Shown here piece by piece: positions 37,568-50,224 of a DNA stretch of 64,000 nucleotides. Source of the stretch: Bacteroides timonensis (GTDB lineage: Bacteria; Bacteroidota; Bacteroidia; Bacteroidales; Bacteroidaceae); the NCBI RefSeq assembly GCF_000513195.1, contig NZ_CBVI010000008.1, forward strand, positions 62,001-126,000. Direction: 5' to 3'. The notes under the pieces were generated by a model. The model ran no database searches. It was not told the origin of the DNA and was given only the letters and a program-made list of their open reading frames with translations. A program made the position numbers and the translations under genes. Position 1 is the first letter of the stretch, and every line of letters begins with the position of its first letter.

Positions 37568-37673
37568 CGTCTTCTATTAATGTTTAATTATGTCCGGATA
37601 AAACATTTTTCTCAGCTAAAAGGTTATTTATGTAGTATGGTAACAAAGATATTATTTATTTATAATTTGTCAT

Positions 37674-37681
37674 TATCTTTG
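37674..37681 (+). promoter_or_regulatory. -7 promoter box (TATCTTTG) of the 159-aa gene
   Basis: Exact TAnnTTTG match 61 bases before the ATG at 37743. A GGTAAC sequence at 37639-37644 is the inverse of the GTTACC motif in the Rhs leaders. Confidence 0.5.
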
Positions 37682-37742
37682 TAGTCATATCATATCAATG
37701 ATGTCATTGAGTAAGGAAGCTACACTTTTGAATTGATTAAGA

Positions 37743-38222
37743 ATGAGTAATATCTTGAAAAAACTATTCTCCATATTGGGGAACGATGAAAGTAAACCGG
37801 ACTTTCAGACTTGCTGTACCCCTATGGAGGTATTTGATAAACAGAAAGTAAAAGCCATTGTAAAACAGTGGCTTTTGTTCATTGCTGAATACGAAACCCT
37901 GCCTAATGACATCATTGCATTGAACTTCAACTTGTGGGAAGCTGTCGAAGAAAATGGGCAGAGCTGCTATACACTCGAACTGACAGGCTCTAAACAATAT
38001 GACGTGGAAAATGATGACTGGGCCTGTGAAGAAGATTTCGATCCGAGAGAAAGGAACTGTGATGCTTTGCAACTTTCCAGCGAAATTCCGTGGGAGGAAG
38101 TACTGAACGGCCTGGTGGAAGTTCTGAAAGAGTTAAAGAAAGATCTGAAAGAAATAAGTCTTTTTCAGGTGAAACATATAACAGTTGGGTTTGCGGAAGG
38201 CGATCTGATAGTTATAAAATAG
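37743..38222 (+). CDS. Unknown small acidic cytosolic protein at the end of the Rhs region
   Basis: 159 aa, soluble, acidic, with no signal peptide. It contains CCTPMEVFDKQKVKAIVKQW near the N-terminus, the Cys-containing DDWACEEDFDPRERNCD segment (about 92-108), and a hydrophobic C-terminal strand (VGFAEGDLIVIK). I do not recognise a family. It has its own promoter box and lies at the end of the Rhs region, convergent with the HTCS gene. A spare immunity gene is possible but only by position. Confidence 0.6.
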   Translation: MSNILKKLFSILGNDESKPDFQTCCTPMEVFDKQKVKAIVKQWLLFIAEYETLPNDIIALNFNLWEAVEENGQSCYTLELTGSKQYDVENDDWACEEDFDPRERNCDALQLSSEIPWEEVLNGLVEVLKELKKDLKEISLFQVKHITVGFAEGDLIVIK

Positions 38223-38267
38223 AAACCTTCCGCAATGTGTGTAAGCAGACCTGATCCTAAGGTCATG

Positions 38268-41200
38268 TTACTTGAAGAATGAACTGGGCGTTTGCTTATA
38301 TTGTTTCACAAAGCAACGGGTGAAGTACTTGGGATCATTAAATCCCACCCGGTAGGCTATTTCTGATACAATGATGTTATTGGTGCTATTCTCTAATATT
38401 TTCTTGGCAATCTGTAGCCTGTATAATTGGATGAAACGTACCGGCGGAAGTCCGGTGAGTGATACGAATTTCTTATAAATCACTGTATAACTGATGTTCA
38501 GTCTTTCTGTCAGATCCTTTACACCGAATTGAGGATCAGCATAGTTCTTTTCCAGAATATTCATAACTTCGTTCATGAACTGCTGGTCGGGTTGTCCCAC
38601 TTCCAGCAGAATAGGATTCAAGTCTTGTTCTACGAATTTCTTCTGACGCAAATCCCTGTTCTTCAAGATAGAGTCTATGTGGGCTAATAATACGGATTGT
38701 TCGAAAGGCTTGGTGATATATCCGTCTACTCCGTTTTCATAGCTTTCTATCCGGGCTGTCTCACTTGAATTTGCCGTGAGAAGCAGGAAAGGAATGTGAC
38801 TTAAAAGCTTGTCCTCGCGCAGTTTTTTGCAGAAGTCGGAACCATCGCATACGGGCATCATCAGATCGGATACAATGAAATCGGGCACGATATTCTGGGC
38901 TGTCTTATAGCCTTGCTCACCGTTGTTTGCTTCAGCGATATTGTATTTTTCTTTCAGCATATTCTTGATATAATGACGCATATCGGGATTGTCTTCTACC
39001 AATAACAAAGTCGGCTTGCTCCTGTCTATAGGAATGAACGGCTCGATTTTGTCTTCAACGGGTACGGGCTCTTTATATTCCTCATGAATTTCATTCTCCG
39101 CTGCGTCCGCCAGCGTAATGGGGAAATATAATCTGAAAGATACACCTACTTTTTCCGAACTCTTGACTTTAATTGTTCCGCCTAATAGGTTGATAAGCTC
39201 TTTTACGATGTGAAGTCCGATGCCTGTACTGCTTTGGCCGTAGTTTGTATATTTGTTCTGTTCGGGTATCCGGTAGAAACGGTTGAATATTTTGTCTATT
39301 TCGTCAGGAGCTATTATGCTGCCACTGTTGGTGACGGAGATAAACTGCATGAGTTTGTTCGACTTGTCGATGAATTGGTTGGCATGCAATGTGATTTTTC
39401 CTTTATCAGGAGTATGCTTGATGGCGTTGGATAATAGATTGAACAGTATCTTATGCAGGTTTTCCTTATCAGAATAGATATGGTCACTCTTCAGGCGGTA
39501 TATCTTTTCAAAGCTGATGTTTCGTTCTTTCATCAGGTTGGAAAAGTCGGTTATTGTTGTGTTCAGGAACTTGCTGAAGTTGAATTGAGAGTAATTGAGC
39601 GTTAAGTTCTGGGTATCGATCTTGCGCAAGTCAATCAGTTGGTTGACCAGTGAAAGCAGGTATTGAGCATTCCGGTTGATAATCTGTAAGTCTTCTTTTT
39701 CTTTGGGATCGGTAGTTTGCCTGACAAGCTGGCTTGCCGGTCCTTGTATCAGGGTCAGGGGTGTCTTAAACTCGTGTGCGAGGTTGGTGAAATAGGATAG
39801 CTTCTCTTTGTTGATAGCCTCCATCTGTTCGGACATGATCTCTATCTTTTCTTTCAGAAGTTTCTGGATATGCTGTTGCCTTGCATTATACCAATAGATG
39901 ATATAAAGCAGAATGGACACTATCAATATAGCGATAAGTGAGTAGAACCATCCTGTTTTATAGAATGGGGGATGTACAATAATGCTAAGGCAGGTGGCCT
40001 CGGTAGACCAGGTGTTGTCGTGGTTGGTACATCGTATTTCCAGCGTATATTTTCCCGGCGGCAGGTTGGTGTACTTGGCGTTTCTCTTTACCAATCCTGT
40101 GTTCCAGTGCTCCTCCAGTTCATGAATGCGATGGAAGTAGAACACCTTTTCCTGTTCGATATAATCCAGGCAGCTGAATGTGATTTCAAAGGAATTCTGT
40201 GGTGGATATAAATGCAGTTCCTTGGTTGTTGAGATACTTACGGGCAGATTGTCGCTGTTCAGATAAGGTATCAGCTGGCTGCCGTTACAGACAACGCTGG
40301 TGAGGGTTATCGTCCGCTGCTTTTGCTTGGGCAGGTTTACCAGCGGGCTGAATGTTACGAAACCATCGATAGTTCCCAGTAACATATTGTGATTGATGGT
40401 TTTACAGCCGGATCTTTTATAGAATTGGGGTACCAGCAACCCGTCTCCTTCGTCGAACTTGAAGGCCCGTTTTGTATTGATATCGAAGAAGTAAATACCT
40501 TTTAGAGTACTGATCCATAAGTTCCCGTTCTCATCGTCCAGAATGTTCGAGATGCTGGTGTCCGAAAGACCGCAGCGCACGGCATAGTTCTTGAAGGTAT
40601 ATTTTTCGTTGTTACCGTTGTCTTCCAACAGGTAGATGCCATTTCCGAGGCTACCCAGATAAATCTCTCCCTTTTTAGTTTCGAATATACAAGTGATCTT
40701 TTCATTGATTTTGCTTTCGGGATCATCCAGTTTGTGCTGATAGTATATACATTCGTAGGTATTCCTGGAATTTTCCAGGTCGATGACGTACACGCCGTTT
40801 CCGCCAATCCATAATCTTGACTGTGAGTCGATGAAGATTGTATTCATGTTATGAACGGGTTCTTTGGACTGTGTGTAGAACTTTAGCCGGTTGATGGCTC
40901 CCGTAGAGAAATCGAGTGTATTGATATGGCTGCCGCTGCATATCCACAGTGCATTCCGGGCAGAGTCCAGGGCTATGTCATGGATGTCATCGGAGGTTAG
41001 GGAGGAATTCAAACTGTTGTAATGTTCGAATACGGGATGTGACAGATTGTTTTTATCCAGTTTATCCAGCCCTCCGCCTATTGTTGATATCCAGTAATTG
41101 CCGTGCAGGTCCTGAATGATATCCGAGATGTTGTTGTGAGCCAGTGAGCGCGGATCTCCTGGGTGGTGTTTGAAGAGCGAAAAGGAGTCAGCACCTTTCC

Positions 41201-42371
41201 TCTTAATGGCAAGTCCGCCATCTACAATTCCTGCCAGGATGTTTCCCTCTTTGTCTTCGAGCACCGTGCTGATGATGTTGGGTACTCCTTTCTCATACCC
41301 TTGCAGTGAATAATTGAAAGTTATACGTTGCGGAGCCATGATATTAATTCCGCCGAAGTCGGTCCCTACCCAGATATTATCATTCTTATCAACAAATATC
41401 CGGTTGACGATATTATCATTCAGGGACCGGGCTTGTATACCTCTGCTGAAAGTAACGAATTGGTCATTCCGCTGGTATATGTTCACTCCGTTTCTGGTTC
41501 CGATAATGATGTCGCCTGATGAGTTTTTATCAATATCTGTGATGAAGTTGGAGGAAATGCTGTGAGGATCATTGGGGTTATGCTGATAGAGTATGTAGAA
41601 CTGATTCTGGGTGTTATAGCAGTATAAGCCGCTTTGGGTACCGATCCACAGATAGTCACCATAAGAAAACAGGCGGTTGAAGATTAACTGTGAAGTATCT
41701 AAGTTTGTAACTACGGGGATATTGCTGTAATCCTGTTTGCCCGAAGGAGTGAAATGCAATAAACACTTGTCGCCTCCCGCCCAGATATCACTACCGTGTT
41801 TTACGATGGTTTTGATATCCACATCTTTCTTCAATATCTGGATATCTTTTATCTGCCTTTCTTCGTTCAGAATGATGTAGGCCAGTCCGTCACTTTTACC
41901 TACCCAGAGATTATTGAAATCGTCGACAAGCAGAGCCTGAACGGGAGAGTAAAGCACATTATTGTTCTTACCGGAGTATTCTTTATAGAAGTTGAGATTT
42001 TCGTGAAGGAGATCAATGCTCATGATGCCGGCTTCGGAAGCTACCCACAAATAATTGTTGTCGTCTTCGTCAATGTCATTGATGTAATTACTTTCAATAA
42101 ACTGATACGGTTGCCTGGGAGCTGTGGAGTAGTGTTTCAGTTCGTAACCATCGTAACGGTCGAGCCCGTTGGAGGTTCCGAACCACATAAATGAGTTATG
42201 ATCTTTGTGTATGGTTCGTATGGAGTTGTCGCATAATCCGTTCCGGATAGTAAGATAAAGGTAATTGTATTGGTTTGGGTTATCCTGAGCGAGCGCTAAA
42301 CCCTGCCCTTGCAGGAAGCAGAGCAGGGTTGTGATTAGCGCTATTGTCCTCGTATACTTCATATCCGGCAT
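38268..42371 (-). CDS. Hybrid two-component system (HTCS) regulator of the glycan locus
   Basis: A 1367-aa one-protein phosphorelay. Order: signal peptide; periplasmic double beta-propeller of Reg_prop repeats (WFGTSNGLDRYDG, LWIGTQSGLYCYN, IWVGTDFGGINI and others, about 35-690); Y_Y_Y domain (about 700-795); one membrane segment (about 805-828). Then come HisKA with LAHEFKTPLTLIQGP (phospho-His near 868), HATPase with NLLSNAIKHT and GIGLHIVKEL, a receiver with VSDLMMP (phospho-Asp near 1169), and a C-terminal AraC-type HTH (about 1265-1367). HTCS proteins bind an oligosaccharide in the periplasm and switch on their glycan locus. It is the last gene of the locus, 10 bases after the GH43-CBM6 gene, and may use the promoter at 43764. 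Confidence 0.95.
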   Translation of the reverse strand: MPDMKYTRTIALITTLLCFLQGQGLALAQDNPNQYNYLYLTIRNGLCDNSIRTIHKDHNSFMWFGTSNGLDRYDGYELKHYSTAPRQPYQFIESNYINDIDEDDNNYLWVASEAGIMSIDLLHENLNFYKEYSGKNNNVLYSPVQALLVDDFNNLWVGKSDGLAYIILNEERQIKDIQILKKDVDIKTIVKHGSDIWAGGDKCLLHFTPSGKQDYSNIPVVTNLDTSQLIFNRLFSYGDYLWIGTQSGLYCYNTQNQFYILYQHNPNDPHSISSNFITDIDKNSSGDIIIGTRNGVNIYQRNDQFVTFSRGIQARSLNDNIVNRIFVDKNDNIWVGTDFGGINIMAPQRITFNYSLQGYEKGVPNIISTVLEDKEGNILAGIVDGGLAIKRKGADSFSLFKHHPGDPRSLAHNNISDIIQDLHGNYWISTIGGGLDKLDKNNLSHPVFEHYNSLNSSLTSDDIHDIALDSARNALWICSGSHINTLDFSTGAINRLKFYTQSKEPVHNMNTIFIDSQSRLWIGGNGVYVIDLENSRNTYECIYYQHKLDDPESKINEKITCIFETKKGEIYLGSLGNGIYLLEDNGNNEKYTFKNYAVRCGLSDTSISNILDDENGNLWISTLKGIYFFDINTKRAFKFDEGDGLLVPQFYKRSGCKTINHNMLLGTIDGFVTFSPLVNLPKQKQRTITLTSVVCNGSQLIPYLNSDNLPVSISTTKELHLYPPQNSFEITFSCLDYIEQEKVFYFHRIHELEEHWNTGLVKRNAKYTNLPPGKYTLEIRCTNHDNTWSTEATCLSIIVHPPFYKTGWFYSLIAILIVSILLYIIYWYNARQQHIQKLLKEKIEIMSEQMEAINKEKLSYFTNLAHEFKTPLTLIQGPASQLVRQTTDPKEKEDLQIINRNAQYLLSLVNQLIDLRKIDTQNLTLNYSQFNFSKFLNTTITDFSNLMKERNISFEKIYRLKSDHIYSDKENLHKILFNLLSNAIKHTPDKGKITLHANQFIDKSNKLMQFISVTNSGSIIAPDEIDKIFNRFYRIPEQNKYTNYGQSSTGIGLHIVKELINLLGGTIKVKSSEKVGVSFRLYFPITLADAAENEIHEEYKEPVPVEDKIEPFIPIDRSKPTLLLVEDNPDMRHYIKNMLKEKYNIAEANNGEQGYKTAQNIVPDFIVSDLMMPVCDGSDFCKKLREDKLLSHIPFLLLTANSSETARIESYENGVDGYITKPFEQSVLLAHIDSILKNRDLRQKKFVEQDLNPILLEVGQPDQQFMNEVMNILEKNYADPQFGVKDLTERLNISYTVIYKKFVSLTGLPPVRFIQLYRLQIAKKILENSTNNIIVSEIAYRVGFNDPKYFTRCFVKQYKQTPSSFFK

Positions 42372-42381
42372 GGAGATTTAG

Positions 42382-43713
42382 TTATTGAAAACTGATCCAG
42401 TCGATTTCAACTTTACCGTTTCCTTTCAGGGACACGTATAAATCGTGGATACCGGTCTGAGCGGAACGAACCGAGGATTCAATATTCGTCCATTTATCGG
42501 TTTTGGGAGCTTTTATTTCCGAGATAACCGGACCGTTTGTTCCGTTTATACGTATTTGCAGTGTTCCTCCGTTGTCCGAGGTTACTCTTGCTTTCACTTT
42601 CCGGGGGGTACTATCTCCGAAGTTCACCCGGTTGTACTGCACCCATGCACCGTTTTTGCTCAATAAAGTTTTCCAGCCTTCGAATTTGTTTGCCTGGTTC
42701 AGGTAATCGATGGCTGCTCCCTGATTGCTTAACCGGCTGTAGCGATCCAGTTGAATTTCTTTCCGGGCGTCTGTTATGCCCACTCCGCGCAGGGTAGGGG
42801 TTACTTTTTGGATAGTGCCGTCCGCGTTGAAGAATAAGGAGTCGACCCGTGCCGATCTGTTTTTATCGAATTCGGGGGAGTAATCGTTGTGGTGATAGAA
42901 CAGATACCACTGGTCTTTGTATTCCACCAATGAGTGGTGATTGGTCCAGCAACCGGTTGGTGATTCGTCCATAATGATACCCTTGAACTCAAAGGGTCCC
43001 ATGGGGGTGTCTCCCATCGCATAAGCCAGAACTTCCGTTTTCTCCTTTACCCAGGGGAATGTGAAGTAATATTTTCCGTTGCGTTCAAAGGCGAAAGGTC
43101 CTTCTTTGAAGCCTTCGGGTAATCCTTGAATTTGCATGGGCTCTGAGGCGAGTTCAAGCATATTGTCTTTCAGTTTTGCTACTGACATTCCGCGGCCTGA
43201 CCAGTATATGTAGGCTTGCCCGTCTTTATCAATGAGCACGCAAGGGTCGATGCCGTTGACTCCTTCAATGGGAGTGGCCTGCGGGGTGAAAGGGCCGTAA
43301 GGCTTGTCGGCTATGGCAACTCCGATGCTGAAACCGCGTTTGCCTTCACCTTTAGGGGTGGATGGGAAGTAGAAATAATATTTCCCATTTTTGTATACAC
43401 ATTCGGGGGCCCACATGGAATAGGAGTCAGGAGCTACCCAAGGTACATTTTCCTGGCTTAGGATTACTCCGTGGTCTGTCCAGTCTACCAGATTGTCTGA
43501 CGAGAAAACATGGTAATCTGCCATACAGAACCATTCTTTCAAACGCTCGATGGGGCTTGGAATGTCATGTGAAGGATAGACATACATCTTGCCTTCAAAA
43601 ACTTTGGCGGTGGGATCGGCAGTGAACTGATCCGTAATAATGGGGTTCTGAGCTTTTAATGTACCTATTATTACCAGAAATGCGGATAATAAAAATAGTC
43701 TTTTGTTTTTCAT
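42382..43713 (-). CDS. GH43 glycoside hydrolase with C-terminal CBM6-like domain
   Basis: A 443-aa exported enzyme. After the signal peptide (about 1-21) comes the five-bladed GH43 propeller: general base Asp in FTADPTAKVF, modulating Asp in NGIDPCVLIDKDG, acid Glu in FKEGPFAFERNG. The last 130 residues form a CBM6-like beta sandwich (AAIDYLNQANKFEG to KGNGKVEIDWISF). GH43 enzymes with CBM6 are usually alpha-L-arabinofuranosidases or beta-xylosidases acting on arabinoxylan. The exact specificity cannot be read here. It is followed by the HTCS gene after 10 bases, and preceded by a promoter box and a long hairpin that separate it from the GH3 gene. Confidence 0.88.
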   Translation of the reverse strand: MKNKRLFLLSAFLVIIGTLKAQNPIITDQFTADPTAKVFEGKMYVYPSHDIPSPIERLKEWFCMADYHVFSSDNLVDWTDHGVILSQENVPWVAPDSYSMWAPECVYKNGKYYFYFPSTPKGEGKRGFSIGVAIADKPYGPFTPQATPIEGVNGIDPCVLIDKDGQAYIYWSGRGMSVAKLKDNMLELASEPMQIQGLPEGFKEGPFAFERNGKYYFTFPWVKEKTEVLAYAMGDTPMGPFEFKGIIMDESPTGCWTNHHSLVEYKDQWYLFYHHNDYSPEFDKNRSARVDSLFFNADGTIQKVTPTLRGVGITDARKEIQLDRYSRLSNQGAAIDYLNQANKFEGWKTLLSKNGAWVQYNRVNFGDSTPRKVKARVTSDNGGTLQIRINGTNGPVISEIKAPKTDKWTNIESSVRSAQTGIHDLYVSLKGNGKVEIDWISFQ

Positions 43714-43763
43714 AAGTTAATTGCTTTTTAGTGCGTACGGACTTTTATTTCTTTATCCGGACA

Positions 43764-43771
43764 CAAAGATA
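43764..43771 (-). promoter_or_regulatory. -7 promoter box for the GH43-HTCS pair
   Basis: On the minus strand the sequence reads TATCTTTG, an exact TAnnTTTG match 51 bases before the GH43 start. It would allow the regulator to be made before the locus is induced. Confidence 0.5.
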
Positions 43772-43821
43772 AAATAAAAATCCGTTGGCGGAATTAATAT
43801 CTTTCTTTTCGGTTATGAATC

Positions 43822-43906
43822 AGTTACGAGCTACAGGCTACAAGCTACAAGTGCCTTTTGGAACAGAGCGCAGCTACTTGTAGCTTGTAGCCTGTAGCTC
43901 GTAACT
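43822..43906. repeat. Perfect 31-bp inverted repeat (REP-like hairpin)
   Basis: Arms 43822-43852 and 43876-43906 are exact reverse complements, built from repeated GCTACA/TGTAGC units, with a 23-base spacer. The right arm ends directly against the GH3 stop codon. It could act as a transcript end or processing hairpin, or be an inserted REP-like element. Confidence 0.85.
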
Positions 43907-46507
43907 TTATTCCTTTCCATCCCGTAAAGTGACTTTGACGGATTGCAGGTCCTGGGTTGCGGAACTTGTTCCATAGAATAACTCGTACTCACCCGGTGCC
44001 ACACGCATGGTATTTGTAGAAGGATCAAAACATTCGAATGATTCGGATGGCAACTCTATCTTGACATCTTGTTTGGCTCCTGCTGCGAGTTCTACACGTG
44101 CATAGGCTTTCAGGGACTTTAATGGTCCGTCAACATCATCTGTTTTGCGTATGTAAACCTGTACGACTTCAGTTCCGGACCGTTTGCCTGTGTTGGAGAC
44201 TGGTACAGTCAAGGTCAGCGACTCATCTGTACGGAGTTGGGTTTTGTTGCAACTGGCTGTACCTACGGCGAAATCCGTGTAACTTAATCCGAATCCAAAT
44301 GGGAACAGAGGGTTGGACATATACCGGTATGTACGTCCTTTCATGGAGTAATCCTCATAGTCGGGAAGTTGTTTCGTACTTTTGTAGAAAGTGACGGGCA
44401 GCTTGCCGGAGGGGTTATAATCACCGAACAGCACGTCGGCTACAGCATATCCACCCAGTTCTCCTCCATACCATGCCTGGAGAATAGCGTCGCAACTTTC
44501 CGTTTCGGGTAGTAATGCCATAGACGATCCGGAACAATTGACAAATACTACTTGTTTTCCGGCATCTTTCAGAGCTTTCAGGAAGTTCCGCTGTACAGCG
44601 GGTAATTCTATATCCGTACGGTCACCCCCTTTGAAACCGGGAATATTCACAGGCATCTCTTCCCCTTCCAGTTGTGGCGAAATGCCGCCTACAAAGACCA
44701 CTACATCTACGCCTTTAAGTTTTGAAATGCTTTCACTGTAATTGATCGGGAATTCTTTGCCGAGGTTGAACTTCAGGTTTGCAGCCCAGTTTTCTACTTG
44801 TGCATAGAGTATTTCTATCTTATACTCTTTCCCTTTCTCCACTTGTAGCATGGTGCGGGTATCGGTGGTTCTCCAGGTACGCTTTTTAGTCATTGACTTG
44901 CCGTTTACCAATAATTCAAAGTAACTGCAACCTTCGAGATTGAGGAGAATTTCGCCTGATTCCTTCGGGGTTAATACGGTTTCGTATTTGGCTGAGAACT
45001 TTTCAAGATTCACTCCGGGGCCGAAAGTATGTAATCCGTATGTAGTCACGTTGATAGGCTGGGTGGTACGGAGCGAAGAGACAGGCTCTCCCTGACGTTC
45101 CGGATTGTTCCAGAATGTAGCTTTTATGCCGGGTTTCCCATCTATGCTGCATTGGTCAAGATAGGATTCCAATGTTTGGTCATTCACCAGATCACAGCCT
45201 TTCATATAGACGATCTGATTCTTTTTCAGTTTACTTTTGAAGCCGTCCAGGATGGTAATGGTCTGATTCGGAGTTCCGTTGTAGTTGCCCCACAGCATAG
45301 GTTTGTCATCGGCATTAGGACCGATAACCGCAATCTTGCGGATGGATTTACTTAAAGGCAATACATTGTTCTTGTTCTGTAAGAGTGTCATTGTCTGGCG
45401 TGACATATTCAGTGACAAATCTTTGTGAGCCTTACAGTTGACTACCGACATCGGTATTTTTGTCCAGTTCACTAATGACGGGTCATCCATTTCTCCGAGT
45501 TCAAAGCGTCCTTCCATCAGGCGGAGCACATGTTTGTCCACTTCTTCTTCCGTTATCAATCCTCTGGATACGGCTTCCGGCAGTTTCTGATAGGCATATC
45601 CGTATCCACATTCCACATCTGTACCTGCCATGGTTCCTTTAACGGCTGCATGCACGGCATCGGAGGAACTTTTGTGGGAAGTCCAGAAGTCGGCGATGGC
45701 TCCACAATCGGAGACTACGAGATATTTGAATCCCCATTCATCACGGAGTATCTGTTGAAGCAGACGGGTGTTTCCACAACAAGGATCATCGTCCAGACGC
45801 TGGTAGGCACACATCACTTCGCGTACATCGGCTTTCTGTACCAATGCCTTGAACGCAGGCAGGTAGGTTTCCCACAGGTCGCGGGGACTGACGTTGTTCA
45901 GATTGGCTGTATGACGGCTCCATTCCGGACCACTGTGTACGGCGTAATGTTTGGCGCATGCAAGCAGTTTGCGGTACTTTTCATTTTCAGGTCCCTGCAA
46001 TCCTTTTACCACTGCAATACCCATTTGTGAAGTCAGGTAAGGATCTTCCCCGTAAGTTTCCTGACCACGTCCCCAACGGGGATCACGGAAGATGTTTACG
46101 TTGGGAGTCCAGACGGAGAGACTGTGGAAACGGACGTCTTCCAGTCCGTTGCGTACGCGCTCGTTGTGCTTGGCACGCATTTCATCGGAGACTGCATTGA
46201 AGATGTCGAATACCAGTTTGTCATTGAACGAGGCGGCCATTCCTACCGGTTCGGGGAAGACGGTTACATTTCCCTGATTGGCTACCCCGTGGAGGGCTTC
46301 ACTCCACCAATTGAATTTCTTTATTCCCAGGCGTGGAATGGCTTCCGAATCATCACACATCAAGAGCGCTTTCTCTTCTAATGTCAAGCGTTTCACTAAA
46401 TCCTTCGCTCTTTCTGCCGGACTTAGTTCGGGATTCTGATACGGCAATGTTTGTCCCCACCCCGATAGGGAGAATAACAAGCCACAGGTTACTAATACCT
46501 TTTTCAT
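43907..46507 (-). CDS. GH3 glycosidase with PA14 insert (beta-xylosidase-like)
   Basis: An 866-aa exported enzyme. Signal peptide about 1-18. The N-terminal TIM barrel has NWWSEALHGVA (typical of xylosidase-type GH3) and the nucleophile Asp in VVSDCGAIADF (about residue 265). The alpha/beta sandwich domain is interrupted by a PA14-like insert (about 465-600, from GIKATFWNNPERQG). It continues with QAWYGGELGGYAVADVLFGD and FPFGFGLSYTDF, and closes with a fibronectin III-like domain. It should release xylose or glucose from non-reducing ends of oligosaccharides made by the other enzymes. The stop codon abuts the 31-bp hairpin. Confidence 0.93.
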   Translation of the reverse strand: MKKVLVTCGLLFSLSGWGQTLPYQNPELSPAERAKDLVKRLTLEEKALLMCDDSEAIPRLGIKKFNWWSEALHGVANQGNVTVFPEPVGMAASFNDKLVFDIFNAVSDEMRAKHNERVRNGLEDVRFHSLSVWTPNVNIFRDPRWGRGQETYGEDPYLTSQMGIAVVKGLQGPENEKYRKLLACAKHYAVHSGPEWSRHTANLNNVSPRDLWETYLPAFKALVQKADVREVMCAYQRLDDDPCCGNTRLLQQILRDEWGFKYLVVSDCGAIADFWTSHKSSSDAVHAAVKGTMAGTDVECGYGYAYQKLPEAVSRGLITEEEVDKHVLRLMEGRFELGEMDDPSLVNWTKIPMSVVNCKAHKDLSLNMSRQTMTLLQNKNNVLPLSKSIRKIAVIGPNADDKPMLWGNYNGTPNQTITILDGFKSKLKKNQIVYMKGCDLVNDQTLESYLDQCSIDGKPGIKATFWNNPERQGEPVSSLRTTQPINVTTYGLHTFGPGVNLEKFSAKYETVLTPKESGEILLNLEGCSYFELLVNGKSMTKKRTWRTTDTRTMLQVEKGKEYKIEILYAQVENWAANLKFNLGKEFPINYSESISKLKGVDVVVFVGGISPQLEGEEMPVNIPGFKGGDRTDIELPAVQRNFLKALKDAGKQVVFVNCSGSSMALLPETESCDAILQAWYGGELGGYAVADVLFGDYNPSGKLPVTFYKSTKQLPDYEDYSMKGRTYRYMSNPLFPFGFGLSYTDFAVGTASCNKTQLRTDESLTLTVPVSNTGKRSGTEVVQVYIRKTDDVDGPLKSLKAYARVELAAGAKQDVKIELPSESFECFDPSTNTMRVAPGEYELFYGTSSATQDLQSVKVTLRDGKE

Positions 46508-46555
46508 AATAATGTTGTTTTCATGGTATAAAATTATGTTTTTATTTCTTGATTG

Positions 46556-47614
46556 CTAAGGATGATATTTCTCCAGTATTCTAATTTCGTCTCCTGAAAT
46601 ATCGACCTCGAACAGAGTTGGTTTTCGTGGCCCCGGATTCTCGGAGTCGAGGCTTTGGTGATGCAGGCACATCAGCAACTTTCCGTCGAATGTACGGAAC
46701 AACATACCGTGCCCTGAATTATTAGGTATCAGAGGAGTATTGCACTGAACCCAGGGACCGGCAAGTTTATCCGACCTGGAGTAAGCTACTCCCTGCGCAC
46801 AACGGTTGTTGCTCCAACTGGACCATAACATTCCTAAACGCCCTGTATCCGTCCGGAACAGGAACGGACCATCTGCCACATAGCCTCCCAGCGCCATACC
46901 GAAAGTGAGCTCACCTATCGATTTCATTTCTCTTGGCCATGGGGCATCGGATGCTCTGAAAAGGGTGGTAGAGGTTCCCATTGATTCTGACAGGTCCGGA
47001 GCAAGTTGGATGTAGTTGATCATTCCGTTTACGGTTTGCATCCATTCGTGACAAAAGACCATATAGGGCACTCCGTCTTCTTCCCAGAAACTACCGTCGA
47101 GTGTAGACCAGTCTTCCGGCAGGTAGTTCTTGTCGCTGATGGGGTGGTAGGGGCCTGTTGCTTCGTCGGATGTAAGGATATGGGTGGCACGACGTTGTAC
47201 ATTGTATCTGTTAGGTACAGTGTCTACTATGATCTTGGGATTGGTGAAGGTGACAAAACAATAGTATTTGCCTTTATATTTATGGAGCTCCGGGGCCCAT
47301 ATTCTTGGAGCGGTCCCAATCCAGGAGGTTGTATCCACAGTAATGTATTGGTAGGGACCTGTCCACATCTTTAGATTCGTGCTTTTCCATAAACTGCCGC
47401 CACTTCCAACCAGATAATACATCTGTGTTTCTTCATCGGCCAGGATAAAGGGATCGCTTAGCTGCAAAGAGTCAAAGCAAGTGGTGTCTATTTTATCTCC
47501 TTCCTTGCCGCCGATAAATGTATATTGCTTTGCCGGTTCCGGGCTCTTAGTCTGGTTACAGGCAACCAGACTAAGAACGAACAGAGTTATTGTGAAATGA
47601 AACAGTATCTTCAT
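46556..47614 (-). CDS. GH43 lipoprotein glycosidase
   Basis: A 352-aa GH43 enzyme with a lipobox (SLVAC, Cys at about 19), so membrane-anchored and possibly surface-exposed. Catalytic residues are suggested by the Asp in QLSDPFILADEE, the Asp in STLDGSFWEEDG and an acidic residue in VADGPFLFRTDTG. WAPELHKYKGKYYCF is the usual GH43 blade motif. There is no accessory domain. Compared with the other two GH43 proteins it is short, and its subfamily cannot be assigned by eye. Gaps to its neighbours are about 45 bases on each side, within the enzyme operon. Confidence 0.85.
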   Translation of the reverse strand: MKILFHFTITLFVLSLVACNQTKSPEPAKQYTFIGGKEGDKIDTTCFDSLQLSDPFILADEETQMYYLVGSGGSLWKSTNLKMWTGPYQYITVDTTSWIGTAPRIWAPELHKYKGKYYCFVTFTNPKIIVDTVPNRYNVQRRATHILTSDEATGPYHPISDKNYLPEDWSTLDGSFWEEDGVPYMVFCHEWMQTVNGMINYIQLAPDLSESMGTSTTLFRASDAPWPREMKSIGELTFGMALGGYVADGPFLFRTDTGRLGMLWSSWSNNRCAQGVAYSRSDKLAGPWVQCNTPLIPNNSGHGMLFRTFDGKLLMCLHHQSLDSENPGPRKPTLFEVDISGDEIRILEKYHP

Positions 47615-47657
47615 AGTTGCAAGTATTATTAGAACTACATCTGTATTATCTGAAGCA

Positions 47658-50214
<2,557 letters not shown>

Positions 50215-50224
50215 ACGGGAAACC

